A DNA stretch of 64,000 nucleotides from Massilia glaciei (GTDB lineage Bacteria; Pseudomonadota; Gammaproteobacteria; Burkholderiales; Burkholderiaceae_D): contig NZ_PXWF02000346.1 of assembly GCF_003011895.2 (NCBI RefSeq), forward strand, positions 1 through 64,000, written 5' to 3'. The position numbers and the translations under genes are program-made. Below the pieces are notes generated by a model. That model was not told the DNA's origin. It made no database searches and saw only the letters and a program-made list of their open reading frames with translations. Positions within the stretch are counted from its first letter, which is position 1. The number at the start of each line of letters is the position of its first letter. This document shows, one piece after another, positions 38,991 through 48,883 of the stretch.

Positions 38991-41306
38991 GCGGTACTGG
39001 TCAAACCAGCTTTCCGGCTGCGTGAAGGCGTGGCGCTCGAGCGGGTAGCTCGCCAGTTCCCAATTGTCTTTTTTGAGCTCGATCAGGCGCTGCGATAGCC
39101 TCACCGAATCCTGGTAGAACACGTTGTCGTCGATCATGCCGTGCGAGATCAGCAGGTGGCCGCGCAGATTCTGCGCGTACTCGATCGGCGACGATTTCTT
39201 GTAGGCCTCCGGATCGACGTCCGGCGTGTTCAGGATGTTCGAGGTGTACCCGTGGTTGTAGGTCGCCCAGTCGGTCACCGGCCGCAGCGCCGCCCCCGAC
39301 TTGAACATCCCCGGCTCGCGCATCAACGCCATGAACGTCATGAAACCACCGTAGCTGCCGCCGTACACGCCGACGTTTTTGAGGTCGCCCTGCTGGTTCG
39401 CCACCATCCAGTTGACGCCGTCGACGTAGTCTTCCAGTTCGGGGAAGCCCATCTGGCGGTAGATCGCCGTGCGCCAGTCGCGCCCGTAGCCTTTCGAGGC
39501 GCGGTAGTCCATGTCGAGCACGACGTAGCCTTTTTCGACCAGCAGGTTGTGGAACATCTGTTCACGGAAGTACACCGGATAGCGCTTGCTGACGTTTTGC
39601 AGGTAGCCCGCGCCGTGCACGAACATCACGATCGGATATTTTTTGCCCGCCTCGAACTGCGCAGGGCGATACAGCTTGGCCGAAACCGGCGCGCCGCCGC
39701 GGCTCGACGGCACCGTCACATATTGCGGTTCGGTCCATTGGCGCGATTTGAATTCGGGCGTGCGGGTATCGGTCAGTTTGGTCACGGCGCCGCCCGCGAG
39801 CGCCACCGTGGCCAGCTGCGTCGGCATGTAGCTCGACGAGTAGTGCACCAGCAGCTTGCGCGAATCCGGCGACAAGGTGAATTGTTCGGTGCCCTCGAGC
39901 GCCGTCACTTCGCTCACCACGCCGTCGTGGGGCGACACCGCGCATACCTCGTAAGTCCCGGGATTTTTGCGGTTGCACAGAAGGTAAGCGCGGCTGTCGT
40001 CACCCGCCCACTTCACGTTCGTCGCTTCCCATTTGCCCGACGTGAGCGCGCGCGGTTTGCCGTCGGCCGTTTGCAGGTACAGGTGCGAGTAGCCGCTCGC
40101 CTCCGACAGGTACCACAGCGTGCTGTTATCGCGCAGCCAGCCGAAATCGCTGTAGTCGTCGTTGGTCCAGGCCGCGTCGGTTTGGCGGTGCACGGACTTC
40201 AGTTTGGCCTTGGCCAGGTCGACCGTCGTGATCCAGCTATCCTTGTTGTCGATCGTGCGCAGCAGCATCGCGACCTGCGTGCCGTCGCCGTTCCATGCGA
40301 TCGCTTCGCCGTCGTCGCCGACGCGCACGCCGCGGTTGCCCTTGAGCGGGTCGAGCTTTTGCGCCACGCGCATCGCCGCCAGCGGGTCGGTGGCGATTCC
40401 GGGCAGGGTGTCGAGCGCGAGTTCGTGCACTTTGCGGTTGTGCAGGTCGATCAGCCTGAGCGTGTGCGGCACCGGAAAATTGCGGCCCACGCGCGTGCGC
40501 TGGTCGTCGAATTCCTCGTAGCCCGATTCGGTCACGTAACGCGGCATTTTGCCCACCCGCCCCTTGTCGCCCGCCTTGGGCGCGGTCGCCACGAGCAGCC
40601 ATTTGCCGTCCGGCGAGAGCGCGCTCGCATCGATGTCGATTTTTTCGCCAAGGTAGATCGGCGCCGGCGCGCGCGTCGGGTCGGCCAGGCGTTCCTGCTC
40701 GGCGCGCGCGCGGTTCGCGTCGCGGTCGTCCTTTTGCCGCTGCAGTGTGGTCATCAGGCGCAGCTGCATGGTGCGCATCGCGTCGGCTTCGGGCGCCGCC
40801 GCCGGGTCCTTCGCCGCGCGCGGCAGCGCCACCGGCGAGACCAGCCGGTCGGCGCGGTTCCAACTGAACCAGTCGTGCGCGACGCGGTACTGCACGCTGC
40901 GGCCGTCGGCCGAATACTGGGGCGACGCCAGCTCCTTCGCGCCGCGGCTTATCTGGGTCAGGGCGCCGCTTTTGAGGTCGCGCTCGAACAGGTCGCCGTT
41001 GCGCAGCAGCAGGCTGCGCGTGCGCTCGCGGTTGTAGACCACCATCGCCGAGTCGAGCCCGCCCAGCTCGATGTCGCCCACCAGCCGCGGCTTGCCGGGA
41101 ATCGCTTCGTAGGTGTCGCGCAATGGCGAGCCCGCGCGTTTTTGCTTGTAAAACACCCGCTTGCCGTCCCAGCTCCACCACGCGCTTTCGACGGGTGTGC
41201 CGATCCAGTCGGGATGGGCCATCGCCTGTTCAAGGCTGATCGGGGTGGCGGCGGTCGCGGGCAGCGCGAGCAGGGCGGCGAGCATGGGAAGGGCAAGTAG
41301 TCGCAT
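38955..41306 (-). CDS. Secreted S9-family prolyl oligopeptidase / DPP-like peptidase
   Basis: This 783-residue protein has a signal peptide (MRLLALPMLAALLALPATA), an N-terminal beta-propeller (about 40-540, repeated SPDGKWLLVATAP, WNGDGTQVAML, WLRDNSTLWYLS) and a C-terminal alpha/beta hydrolase domain with nucleophile Ser in GVYGGSYGGFMT, Asp in HGMIDDNVFYQDS and His in LERHAFTQPESW. It resembles DPP IV/acylaminoacyl peptidase-type enzymes that trim periplasmic peptides. Its last 36 bases are duplicated downstream in a REP-flanked repeat. Complete and intact. Confidence 0.92.
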   Translation of the reverse strand: MRLLALPMLAALLALPATAATPISLEQAMAHPDWIGTPVESAWWSWDGKRVFYKQKRAGSPLRDTYEAIPGKPRLVGDIELGGLDSAMVVYNRERTRSLLLRNGDLFERDLKSGALTQISRGAKELASPQYSADGRSVQYRVAHDWFSWNRADRLVSPVALPRAAKDPAAAPEADAMRTMQLRLMTTLQRQKDDRDANRARAEQERLADPTRAPAPIYLGEKIDIDASALSPDGKWLLVATAPKAGDKGRVGKMPRYVTESGYEEFDDQRTRVGRNFPVPHTLRLIDLHNRKVHELALDTLPGIATDPLAAMRVAQKLDPLKGNRGVRVGDDGEAIAWNGDGTQVAMLLRTIDNKDSWITTVDLAKAKLKSVHRQTDAAWTNDDYSDFGWLRDNSTLWYLSEASGYSHLYLQTADGKPRALTSGKWEATNVKWAGDDSRAYLLCNRKNPGTYEVCAVSPHDGVVSEVTALEGTEQFTLSPDSRKLLVHYSSSYMPTQLATVALAGGAVTKLTDTRTPEFKSRQWTEPQYVTVPSSRGGAPVSAKLYRPAQFEAGKKYPIVMFVHGAGYLQNVSKRYPVYFREQMFHNLLVEKGYVVLDMDYRASKGYGRDWRTAIYRQMGFPELEDYVDGVNWMVANQQGDLKNVGVYGGSYGGFMTFMALMREPGMFKSGAALRPVTDWATYNHGYTSNILNTPDVDPEAYKKSSPIEYAQNLRGHLLISHGMIDDNVFYQDSVRLSQRLIELKKDNWELASYPLERHAFTQPESWFDQYRRIYKLFERTLK

Positions 41307-41493
41307 CGTGGGCTATTCGAGTTGGGATGGGAAAGCGGCGGGCGCCGGGAGTTGCAAGAGGGCATTCTAGCGCAGCTATCGCGCGGGCGCGAGCGGCAGT
41401 TGGCGGCGCCCAAGAGCCCGTAAATACGGGCGCGCTTGCAAGTCCTAACGCTTTGCTTTTCAATATCGTTTGCTTTCCAACTTGGCAGCCGGC

Positions 41494-42246
41494 ATGATGA
41501 ATCCGTCGAAATTGAATGCGCCATATATGCATGCCGAAACGGTCACGATCGTCCTGCTTCCCGGCCTGGACGGCACGGGCGCCCTGTTCGCCCCCTTCGT
41601 CGAGGCCTTGGGTCCGGGGTGCGAGGCGATCGTGGTCGCGTATCCGGCCGAATTGGCGCTCGACTACGCCGCGCTCGAGCAATTTGCGCGCGCGCGGTTG
41701 CCGGTCGGCCGCCCCTATTTCCTGCTCGGGGAATCGTTTTCGGGCCCGATTGCGATCGCCCTCGCGGCCGCGCTTCCGGACGGCCTGGTCGGGCTGGTGC
41801 TTTCGTGCACGTTCGCGCGCAATCCGCACCCGTACTTGGCGCCGTTCAAGTCGGTGATCGGCCTGCTGCCGGTCAAGAGCGAAGCGGCCGGCGCGATGTT
41901 GATGCCGCTTCTGTTCGGCCGCCACGGCAGCGTAGAGGCGCACTCGGCCCTGCGGCAGTCACTGAAACGGGTCGCTGCGGCAACCTTGCGCAGGCGCGTG
42001 CGCAGCGTGCTTGAAGTCGATACGACGGCGCGCTTCGCCGGCTTGCACCTGCCGATGCTGTACCTGCAGGCGTCCCGGGACCGCATCGTCTTTGCCCGCT
42101 CCGGCGCCCAGTTGGCGCGCTTGGCGCCGGCGATGACGGTGGTGTCGCTCGACGGGCCGCACATGTTGTTGCAGGCGCTGCCCGCCGAGGCGGCGCGGGA
42201 GGTCGGGCAGTTCATGCGCCGCGTGCTGCACGACGCCGGCCGGTAA
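41494..42246 (+). CDS. Alpha/beta-fold hydrolase
   Basis: This protein of about 250 residues has the oxyanion loop LLPGLDGTG, the nucleophile elbow LLGESFSGPIA, a candidate acid near QASRDRIV and the His in DGPHMLLQA. This is the short lipase/thioesterase-like alpha/beta hydrolase type; the substrate is unknown. The start is ambiguous among ATGs at 41494, 41497 and 41527; a TTG at 41470 would extend it. It is divergent from the S9 peptidase and convergent with a lipoprotein gene. No operon partner. Confidence 0.75.
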   Translation: MMNPSKLNAPYMHAETVTIVLLPGLDGTGALFAPFVEALGPGCEAIVVAYPAELALDYAALEQFARARLPVGRPYFLLGESFSGPIAIALAAALPDGLVGLVLSCTFARNPHPYLAPFKSVIGLLPVKSEAAGAMLMPLLFGRHGSVEAHSALRQSLKRVAAATLRRRVRSVLEVDTTARFAGLHLPMLYLQASRDRIVFARSGAQLARLAPAMTVVSLDGPHMLLQALPAEAAREVGQFMRRVLHDAGR

Positions 42247-42257
42247 GGTCGCGCGCA

Positions 42258-43475
42258 TCAGTTGCCGGTGATCCCGATCAGGTGGAAACCGTTCTGGGTG
42301 TCGCTGCAAGTCATCAAGGGCACGCCGGGAAATTTGTACACGCCCCAACACCCGGCCATGTCGGGACCGGTGAGTGCGCTGGTGTCGACCCGGGCGACGA
42401 CCCGCGGCACGGCGGGGTTGCTCAGGTCGACCACGGCGGCCCCTTCCGTGTAGTGGCTCAGGTACGCGGTGCGCCCCTCCATGACCACGTTGTGCGGCGT
42501 GCCCGTGCCGATCTTGAAGCTTGAGAGCAAGGTGGGCACGGCGTTGCCGTTGAGCTGCCACACCCTGGCCGGAAGGCCGAGTGGAATTTCCTCGGTGGTG
42601 ACGACGAAACTGCCGTCGCCGCTGGGCCAGATGTTGTGGGCGAAATGCCCCGGCTCGACGGACCAGCGCACCACCAGCGTTGGCGCCGCCGGGTTTTCCA
42701 CGTTCCAGATCGAATAGCCGGCCGCGGTCCCCTCGGCGACATACGCGAAGTTGCCCACGGCGGTCATGTCGTGCACGCTCTTGCCCTTGTTGAACGTGCT
42801 CACATAGGTCGGGTTCTCGGGGTCGGGTTTGAGGTCCCAGATCTCGATCGAGCCCTGGTTGGGGCCGCCGACCGGGTGGTGCATGTGCATGGTCTGGGTG
42901 TGCAGGTGGCCGTTACCGAAGCGTTGCAGGTACAGCAGGCCGCGCGCGGTGTCGATGTCGACCGCATGGGCCGGCAGTTCGCCATCGTGCGCGATCACGC
43001 TGCGCACGAAACGCACCGAGTTCGGCAGGCCGGACAGGTCGAGGATCATGATGCCGGCACGCACGTTAGTGTGCTCCGACACGATATAGGCGTGCTGGCC
43101 ATAGACCCGCATTTCGCGCCAGTACACGTCGGGACTGTTGGTGTTGGTGGGACCGTCGATCTCGTCGACCACGCGCGGGCTGGCCGTGTTGCTCAGGTCC
43201 AGCACCAGCACCCCTTTGGCCGTACCCATGATCGCATAGCGCTTGCCGTCCGGGGCGGTGTAACCCCAGGTGCCGGCGACGCCGGTGCGCGCGACTTTGC
43301 CGAGCACGGCGCCGCCAAAATCACCGTTCGCCGGTGCCGGCGCCGACGTTGGCGCCGGGCCGCCGGAGCCGCCACCGCCGCAGGCGGCAAGGGCGAAGGC
43401 GCACGCGGCAATCGCCGCCCCGCGTTGCAAAAGGCGCGGGCGGGCATGGCCGCTACTGGTTTTGAAGATCGGCAT
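42258..43475 (-). CDS. LVIVD-repeat lipoprotein
   Basis: This protein of about 405 residues has a lipoprotein signal (AAIAACAFALAACGGGG, lipobox Cys in LAAC) and a linker, then seven or so beta-propeller-like repeats of the LVIVD type (GVLVLDLSNTASPRVV, GIMILDLSGLPN, SIEIWDLKPDPENP, YSIWNVENPAAPTLV, AVVDLSNPAVPRVVA). These form an extracytoplasmic propeller of unknown role. ATG 43475 is preferred over GTG 43481 because AAGG is better spaced from it. Conserved His residues (HTQTMHMHH) suggest a metal site but this is speculative. Confidence 0.8.
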   Translation of the reverse strand: MPIFKTSSGHARPRLLQRGAAIAACAFALAACGGGGSGGPAPTSAPAPANGDFGGAVLGKVARTGVAGTWGYTAPDGKRYAIMGTAKGVLVLDLSNTASPRVVDEIDGPTNTNSPDVYWREMRVYGQHAYIVSEHTNVRAGIMILDLSGLPNSVRFVRSVIAHDGELPAHAVDIDTARGLLYLQRFGNGHLHTQTMHMHHPVGGPNQGSIEIWDLKPDPENPTYVSTFNKGKSVHDMTAVGNFAYVAEGTAAGYSIWNVENPAAPTLVVRWSVEPGHFAHNIWPSGDGSFVVTTEEIPLGLPARVWQLNGNAVPTLLSSFKIGTGTPHNVVMEGRTAYLSHYTEGAAVVDLSNPAVPRVVARVDTSALTGPDMAGCWGVYKFPGVPLMTCSDTQNGFHLIGITGN

Positions 43476-43668
43476 AGTCACCTTGGGGAGAGGCAGACGC
43501 CCGTGCGCTGCAGTGTTTAAATGATACGCCAGTTACCTTCGGGAATCTACTTGTGTCTGTTTTCGTCGGTTTAAAACCGCAGGTACCGCTTATAATTTTT
43601 GGTCATCTACCAAACCCGATACTAGTTCCCATAAAATAAATTTCACAGAAAATGCGCAGGAGTTCAAC

Positions 43669-44721
43669 TTGCCTTGGTTTCCCATTGTCGCCGACCACAT
43701 TGACGCGGTTGAAGCGCAACTCGGCATCGCCTTGCCGCAGACGTATAAAGGCGTTCTGCTCGAACCACGCGTGGCGGCCATCCTGTCCGACCGGCTTTTG
43801 GGTGCCTTCGAGCCTGACTATTCGATGGCAGATTTCGCGGGAATGACCCGCGTCTTACGCGACGCGCATCCGGAATTCCCGCGCGATGCTGTGGTCGCTT
43901 TTTGTGGACAATTCGAGCAAGGCGTGGTCCGTCTGGATTGGGGATATTGGCGTTTTTGGTTACCAGAGAAGAATCATCCGGAGCGCCTGGGCGATACACT
44001 GTTTTGCTGGAACCTCGTGAAGCGGAAAAAAAACCGCGACGCGTCCACCCTTGAGTGGCTTACTTCTTACGTTCAAATCGTCGATGGGGACGACTCGACC
44101 TTGTTGCACGAACTTGGCTACGCGGCGCCGATGCCGGTGCCCGAGCTGCCTATGGTCAATCCCCTGCCATGCCCGGCGGATTTGCTGGCGCAACTGTCCC
44201 TGCGCGGACCCGCGCTGGCCGGCCAATTGTGTGATCTGGCCGACAGCTGGTTGCCGTGCGCGCAGATGAAGGTTCAGGGAAACTGTCTGTGCCCGCGCGA
44301 CTTGGGACAGGAGCCGTCCACGCGCGCCGGCGAGTCCGTCAAGGTCGGCCCGGGGGTGTACGAGGTGAGCGTGCGCTTGTGCCAGTCAGGCATGGGCGAA
44401 TGGCCGATCGTGCACTCGGTGCGGGTATTGTTGAAGGACGCGGCGGTTGACGAGCGCACCGCCGCGTTCACGGTCGATGTCGACATGGCCGCGGTTTGCG
44501 TCTTCGACCGCCAGGCGCTTCTCAGGCAAGTGCCCGTCGATGGACGCGATGACGCGCTGTCGGCCATGAGCGACATTGCGGAAAAGCCTTGCCTGGCCGT
44601 GATCGGGAAAAACGCGCAGGCGCTGATCGTGGCGAGCGGCGACGGCACATACCCCGTGTTCCGCCTGGCCGCCGCCGGTGTGGGCGTCGGTCTCGAGATT
44701 GTTTTTGTCGCGGGGGATTAG
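43669..44721 (+). CDS. SMI1/KNR4 (SUKH)-like protein with DUF4241-like C-terminus
   Basis: This 350-residue cytosolic protein begins with TTG at 43669, supported by GCAGGAG seven bases upstream. Residues ~8-125 resemble a SUKH/SMI1-KNR4 fold (HIDAVEAQLGIALPQTYKGV). Residues ~215-350 resemble DUF4241 (GVYEVSVRLCQSG, VRVLLKDAAVDERTAAFTV, VASGDGTYPVFRL). Both domains occur in immunity proteins of polymorphic toxin systems. No toxin gene is adjacent, so it may be an orphan immunity gene. Domain calls are from recalled patterns and need a profile search. Confidence 0.55.
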   Translation: MPWFPIVADHIDAVEAQLGIALPQTYKGVLLEPRVAAILSDRLLGAFEPDYSMADFAGMTRVLRDAHPEFPRDAVVAFCGQFEQGVVRLDWGYWRFWLPEKNHPERLGDTLFCWNLVKRKKNRDASTLEWLTSYVQIVDGDDSTLLHELGYAAPMPVPELPMVNPLPCPADLLAQLSLRGPALAGQLCDLADSWLPCAQMKVQGNCLCPRDLGQEPSTRAGESVKVGPGVYEVSVRLCQSGMGEWPIVHSVRVLLKDAAVDERTAAFTVDVDMAAVCVFDRQALLRQVPVDGRDDALSAMSDIAEKPCLAVIGKNAQALIVASGDGTYPVFRLAAAGVGVGLEIVFVAGD

Positions 44722-44898
44722 CGCGCGTGCTGGCGCGTGGATACCTCCTGTAACACTTCTTACCGGCACAGCCTGTTTGTCCGGAGGATTGTCGGGTTTA
44801 ATGCATTGTGGGCGAAGAAAACAGATCTCGTTCATGTCCCTGCAGAGGAGTCTCTACAGGAGCTTACGTACCGGTTCTATTTTATCCCAGGAGCTCAT

Positions 44899-45399
44899 AT
44901 GCTCAAGAAAGCCATCGTATTCGCAGTCGCTGCCGCTTGCCTTACCTCCGGCGCAGCATTCGCCCAATCGGCCGATTACGGCAACGACGGCGTTCAGCGT
45001 GTTGAGCGCCACGATGACCAGAACCGGTATGACCGCCAGTCGCACTACCGCGGCGAGCGCACCACGAACAACCACTATACCGGCGAGCGCAACTACCATA
45101 ACCGCGACCGCGACTATCGCAACCGCGACGGCTACGGCCGCAGCCAGTACCGCAACCGCGGCTATGACAATCGCCATGACGGCTATCGCAACAGCGCCTA
45201 CCGCGCGCAACGTCAACAGTCCCGCCGCGGCATGCGCATGTCGCAGTACCACCAGAACGACTACTACGTGGTGAGCGACTATCGCCGTCACCGTCTGCAC
45301 GCGCCGCAACACGGGTATCACTGGGTGCAGTCCGGTAACGATTTCGCCTTGGTGGCGATCGCAACGGGCCTCATCGCCCAGGTGCTGTTGAATCGTTGA
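44899..45399 (+). CDS. RcnB-family periplasmic protein, Arg/Tyr/Asn-rich
   Basis: This 166-residue protein has a clear signal peptide (MLKKAIVFAVAAACLTSGAAFAQ), a low-complexity middle rich in R, Y, N, D and H (NRDRDYRNRDGYGRS), and a C-terminal RcnB-type segment (DYYVVSDYRRHRL, GYHWVQSGNDFALVAIATG). RcnB-like proteins act in the periplasm and some modulate metal homeostasis; a role here is unknown. Good ribosome-binding site AGGAG at 44890-44894. A strong terminator follows. Single-gene unit. Confidence 0.85.
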   Translation: MLKKAIVFAVAAACLTSGAAFAQSADYGNDGVQRVERHDDQNRYDRQSHYRGERTTNNHYTGERNYHNRDRDYRNRDGYGRSQYRNRGYDNRHDGYRNSAYRAQRQQSRRGMRMSQYHQNDYYVVSDYRRHRLHAPQHGYHWVQSGNDFALVAIATGLIAQVLLNR

Positions 45400-45422
45400 T
45401 CTGGAGTGAAGCAAATAGGAAC

Positions 45423-45447
45423 GCCGCCGGGCGACCGGCGGCTTTTA
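45423..45447 (+). terminator. Rho-independent terminator after rcnB-like gene
   Basis: GCCGCCGG-GCGA-CCGGCGGC forms a perfect 8-bp GC stem with a tetraloop, followed by TTTTA. It lies 24 bases after the stop codon of the RcnB-like gene. Confidence 0.85.
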
Positions 45448-45612
45448 CTATTGGCACCCCGGTGCAATGGGACCTTTCCGATCCTTACATAATCTCTCCC
45501 TGCGGCCGGATTCATCCTGCCGATTTTGTTATAAAAAATGGCGATTTTTTAGCATTTCCGCGCCGCCCCCGGTGCTACCATCGTTTCCTTAATAAAAGTG
45601 AGGACAAGCAAG

Positions 45613-46443
45613 ATGAGCAAGATGATCGGCATGGGGATGGTGCTCGCCTCGTCGGACGAGGGCGGCGCGCGTCATACGCACAAGGCGCGGGCGGCCTGCG
45701 CGAACTTTTTCGCCGATAACGGGATCTCGCCGCCGGGCCCGCTGTTCGACAACCTCGGCGACACCTTCTACTTCGCCTAGAACACGGCCGGCCAGTTCGT
45801 CTGGGGCAACCGCCTGCTGCAGGAAGAGCATGGCCTGGCCGACGCACAGGACATCATCGGCTGCTGCGACCACGATTTCTTCAGGCCCGACATCGCCGAC
45901 CGCATCCGCGCCGACGACCTTGAGGTGATGGAAAGCGGCGTCACCGTCAAGAACAAGCTCGAAGTCATCGGCGGCGCCAACGGCGCGCTGATCTGGCTGT
46001 TCACCACCAAGGCGGCGCTGCGCAACCGCGAAGGCGAAGTCATCGGCCTCGAAGGCTTCAGCCGCGACGCCCAGCGTTCCGAGGACATGATCGCGCCATT
46101 CCACGAATTCCGCGCCTGCATAGAATATCTGCAAGAACACCTCAAAGACGACATCAGCATCAGCGACCTGGCCGACCTGTCGTGCATGTCGCTGTCGACT
46201 TTCGAGCGCAAGTTCAAGCAGCATTTCTCGCGCACGCCCAAGCAGTACATCTTGCACATGAAGGTGCACGAGGCGTGTCGCCTGCTGCCGGCGACCCAGA
46301 GCATCGCGCGGGTGGCGGTCGAGACGGGTTTCGGCGGGCAGAGCTACTTCACCAAGCAATTTCGCAGTGTGGTGGGCATCACGCCCAAGCAGTACCAGCG
46401 CTCGCTCATCGCGGCGGGCCGGCGCGAAACGCGTTTTTCCTGA
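45613..46443 (+). pseudogene. PAS/AraC-family regulator interrupted by one TAG codon
   Basis: Frame 45613-46443 (277 codons) encodes an N-terminal PAS domain (PLFDNLGDTFYFA, then NTAGQFVWGN, DIIGCCDHDFFRPDIAD, FTTKAALRNREGEVIGLEGF) and a C-terminal AraC DNA-binding domain (ISISDLADLSCMSLSTFERK, YILHMKVHEACRLL, GFGGQSYFTKQFRSVVGITP). A TAG at codon 56 (45778-45780) falls inside the PAS domain; no other lesion is visible. An internal ATG at 45925 could produce a 172-residue protein with part of PAS and the whole AraC domain. It precedes the dehydrogenase and sugar transport genes and is their likely regulator. Confidence 0.8.
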
Positions 46444-46504
46444 ACCCTTCGCCGCGATTTTTCGCCGCGCCCAGTCGATCAAACGTCACGTGGGAGTCGT
46501 AGTC

Positions 46505-47106
46505 ATGTTCGAACCAAAAAATGGGGAAAGTGCCGCCGGGGGCACGCCGGTCATGTCGCGCCGCAACGCTTTGCTCAGCATCGCCGCGCTGTGCGGCCTG
46601 GCGATGACGGGCGATGTGCTTGCCGCCGTGTCCAAGGCGAAGGCGAAGGGGCCGTATGCGCCGGTGTTCCTGACCCCGGCTTCGCTCAAACTGACCGCGG
46701 TGCTGGCCGAGCTGACCATCCCCGCCACCGACACGCCCGGCGCATTGGCCGTCGGCGCCCACCGGACCATCGACAGCGTGCTCGGCGTGTGCTCGGGCAA
46801 AAGGGCGCAGGACCAGTTTGTCCGCGGCCTGGCGCGCATCGACGAGGCCGCCATGCTGCGGCACGGAAAAACTTCATCTCCCTCAAGCCGGCAGGGCAGG
46901 CGGAGCTGCTGCGCGCGCTCGACGCCACCAGCGCGCCCTTCACCAAGGCCGACCACGATTTCTTCATACAGTTGAAGTCGCTGACGCTGTTCGCCTACTA
47001 CACGTCGGAAGCCGGCGCCACGCTCGAGCTGAACTATGTCCCTGTGCCGGGTGGCTTCAAGGGCAATGTCGCAAGCGCCACCGTCGGCCGCCGCTGGGCT
47101 TTGTAA
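46505..47106 (+). pseudogene. Gluconate 2-dehydrogenase subunit 3-like protein, frameshifted
   Basis: A TAT-type leader (SRRNALLSIAALCGLAM) and mature region (FLTPASLKLTAVLAELTIPA, TDTPGALAVGAHRTID) identify the small subunit that accompanies GMC dehydrogenases. Around 46866-46872 the frame breaks at GGAAAAAC: five A bases are present where six would keep the frame (HGKNFISLKPAGQAELL). Beyond the break the second frame continues conserved sequence (FIQLKSLTLFAYYTSEAGAT, LNYVPVPGGFKGNV) to TAA/TGA at 47106. One deleted base explains everything. Homopolymer errors or phase-variable slippage are both possible. Confidence 0.8.
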
Positions 47107-47131
47107 ATCATTTCGCGCAACAGGGGACACC

Positions 47132-48871
47132 ATGGAACAAGTTTCATCGGCTTATATCAAGAGAAGCAGCGAACCGTTCGACGCGATCGTGGTCGGCTCG
47201 GGCATCACCGGCGGCTGGGCGGCAAAGGAACTGTGCGAGCGCGGCCTGCGCACCCTGATGGTCGAGCGCGGCCGTCCGGTCGAGCACCGCACCGACTATG
47301 TCACCGAGGGCGTGGACGCGTGGAACATGCCCAACCGCGGCCGCATGGACGCCAAGGTGGTCGAGGAGCAGTTCCACGTGCAGAGCAAGTGCTACGCCTT
47401 CAGCGACTACACCAAGCAGTTTTTCAACAACGACCGGGACATGCCCTACAGCACGCCGGAGAACCGTCCGTTCAACTGGATCCGCGGCAACCAGGTCGGT
47501 GGCAAGTCGCTGACCTGGGCGCGCCAGTCGCACCGCTGGGGCCCGCTCGATTTCGAGTCGAATGCCAAGGACGGCCACGGCGTGGACTGGCCGATCCGCT
47601 ATGACGACCTGGCGCCGTGGTACTCCCACGTGGAGCGCCACGCGGGCATCAGCGGCTCCCGGGAAAACATGGATATCCTGCCCGACAGCAAATTCCTGGA
47701 GGCGTTTGAATTCAACAATGTCGAAAAAGCGTTCAAGAAAAAATTCGACCCCGCCTTCGCGCCGGCGCGGATGATCATGGGGCGCTGCGCCCACTTGTCC
47801 AAGCCGACCGACGCGCATTTGGCGCAGGGCCGGCTGCCCTGCCAGGCGCGCAACGCGTGCGAACGCGGGTGCTCGTTCGGGGCGTATTTTTCGACCCAGA
47901 GTTCGACCCTGCCGGCCGCCCTCAAGACCGGGCGCCTGCGCATCGCCACCAACGCCATCGTGCACAGCGCGATCTACGATCCCAAGACCAACCGCGCCAC
48001 CGGCGTGCGGGTGATCGACAACGAGACCATGGAGACGCGCTAGTATTTCGCCAAGGTCGTCTTCCTGTGCGCCTCGACGCTCGGCTCGACACAGGTGCTG
48101 CTCAACTCGACCTCGGCCGCGTTTCCGACCGGGATCGGCAATTCGTCGGGCGTGCTGGGCCATTACCAGATGGACCACGTGTTCGGCGCCGGCGCCGTCG
48201 GCCGGGTCGAGGGCTTCGAGGACGACTATTATTTGGGGCGCCGTCCAACAGCGCCGTACATCCCGCGTTTTCGCAACCTGGTCGACCAGCTTCCGAAGTT
48301 TTTGCGCGGTTACTCGCTGGCCGGCGGCGCCGAGCGCGAAGGTTACGGGGCCGAGGCGGACACGCCCGGTTTCGGCAAGCAGTACAAGGCCCTGATCCGC
48401 AAGCCGGGTCCGTGGATTTTCAAGCTGCATGGCCAGGGCGAGATGCTACCCCGCTACGACAACATGGTCAGCCTGCATCCGACCAAAAAGGACAAATGGG
48501 GCATGCCGCAACTGCACATCGACTGCACGTTCAGCGACAACGAACTGAGCATGCGCGAGGACATCGCCGATAGCGCCGCCCAGATCCTCGAGGCGCTCGG
48601 CGCCAAGGATGTGGTGCGGCGCGTGTCGTCCCCCGAGCAGTACCCGCCCGGCCTGGCGATCCACGAGATGGGCACGGCGCGCATGGGAAGCGACCCCAAG
48701 ACCTCGATGCTCAATGGCTTCAACCAGTCGCACGACGTGCCGAACCTGTTCGTGACCGACGGCGCCTGCATGGCGTCGTCGGCCTGGAAAAACCCCTCGC
48801 TCACTTTCATGGCGCTCACCGCCCGCGCCTGCGACTACGCGGCCGGGCAAATCAAACTTGGCAAACTCTGA
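47132..48871 (+). pseudogene. GMC-family FAD oxidoreductase interrupted by one TAG codon
   Basis: Frame 47132-48871 (580 codons) encodes a full-length GMC dehydrogenase subunit: FDAIVVGSGITGGWAAKELC (FAD site), NQVGGKSLTWARQSHRWG, SSTLPAALKTGRLRI, ATGVRVID, VVFLCASTLGST, and a C-terminal FVTDGACMASSAWKNPSLTFMA with LAIHEMGTARMG (active-site His). TAG at codon 304 (48041-48043) sits between METR and YFAKVV, where many homologues have Glu. No other lesion. Together with the upstream small subunit it would form a periplasmic sugar C3- or C2-dehydrogenase; the small subunit's TAT leader would export both. Confidence 0.82.
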
Positions 48872-48883
48872 GGAAGGCACCGC

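Noticed and set aside
44854-45414. Minus-strand protein rich in Val/Ala/Ile opposite the RcnB-like gene
   Set aside because: Composition is the complement of the Arg/Tyr/Asn repeats; no start signal, and the plus-strand gene has a signal peptide, ribosome-binding site and terminator.
46591-47106. A separate 171-residue gene overlapping the small dehydrogenase subunit
   Set aside because: It is the second half of the frameshifted subunit gene; its first part is an out-of-frame read of the real N-terminus.
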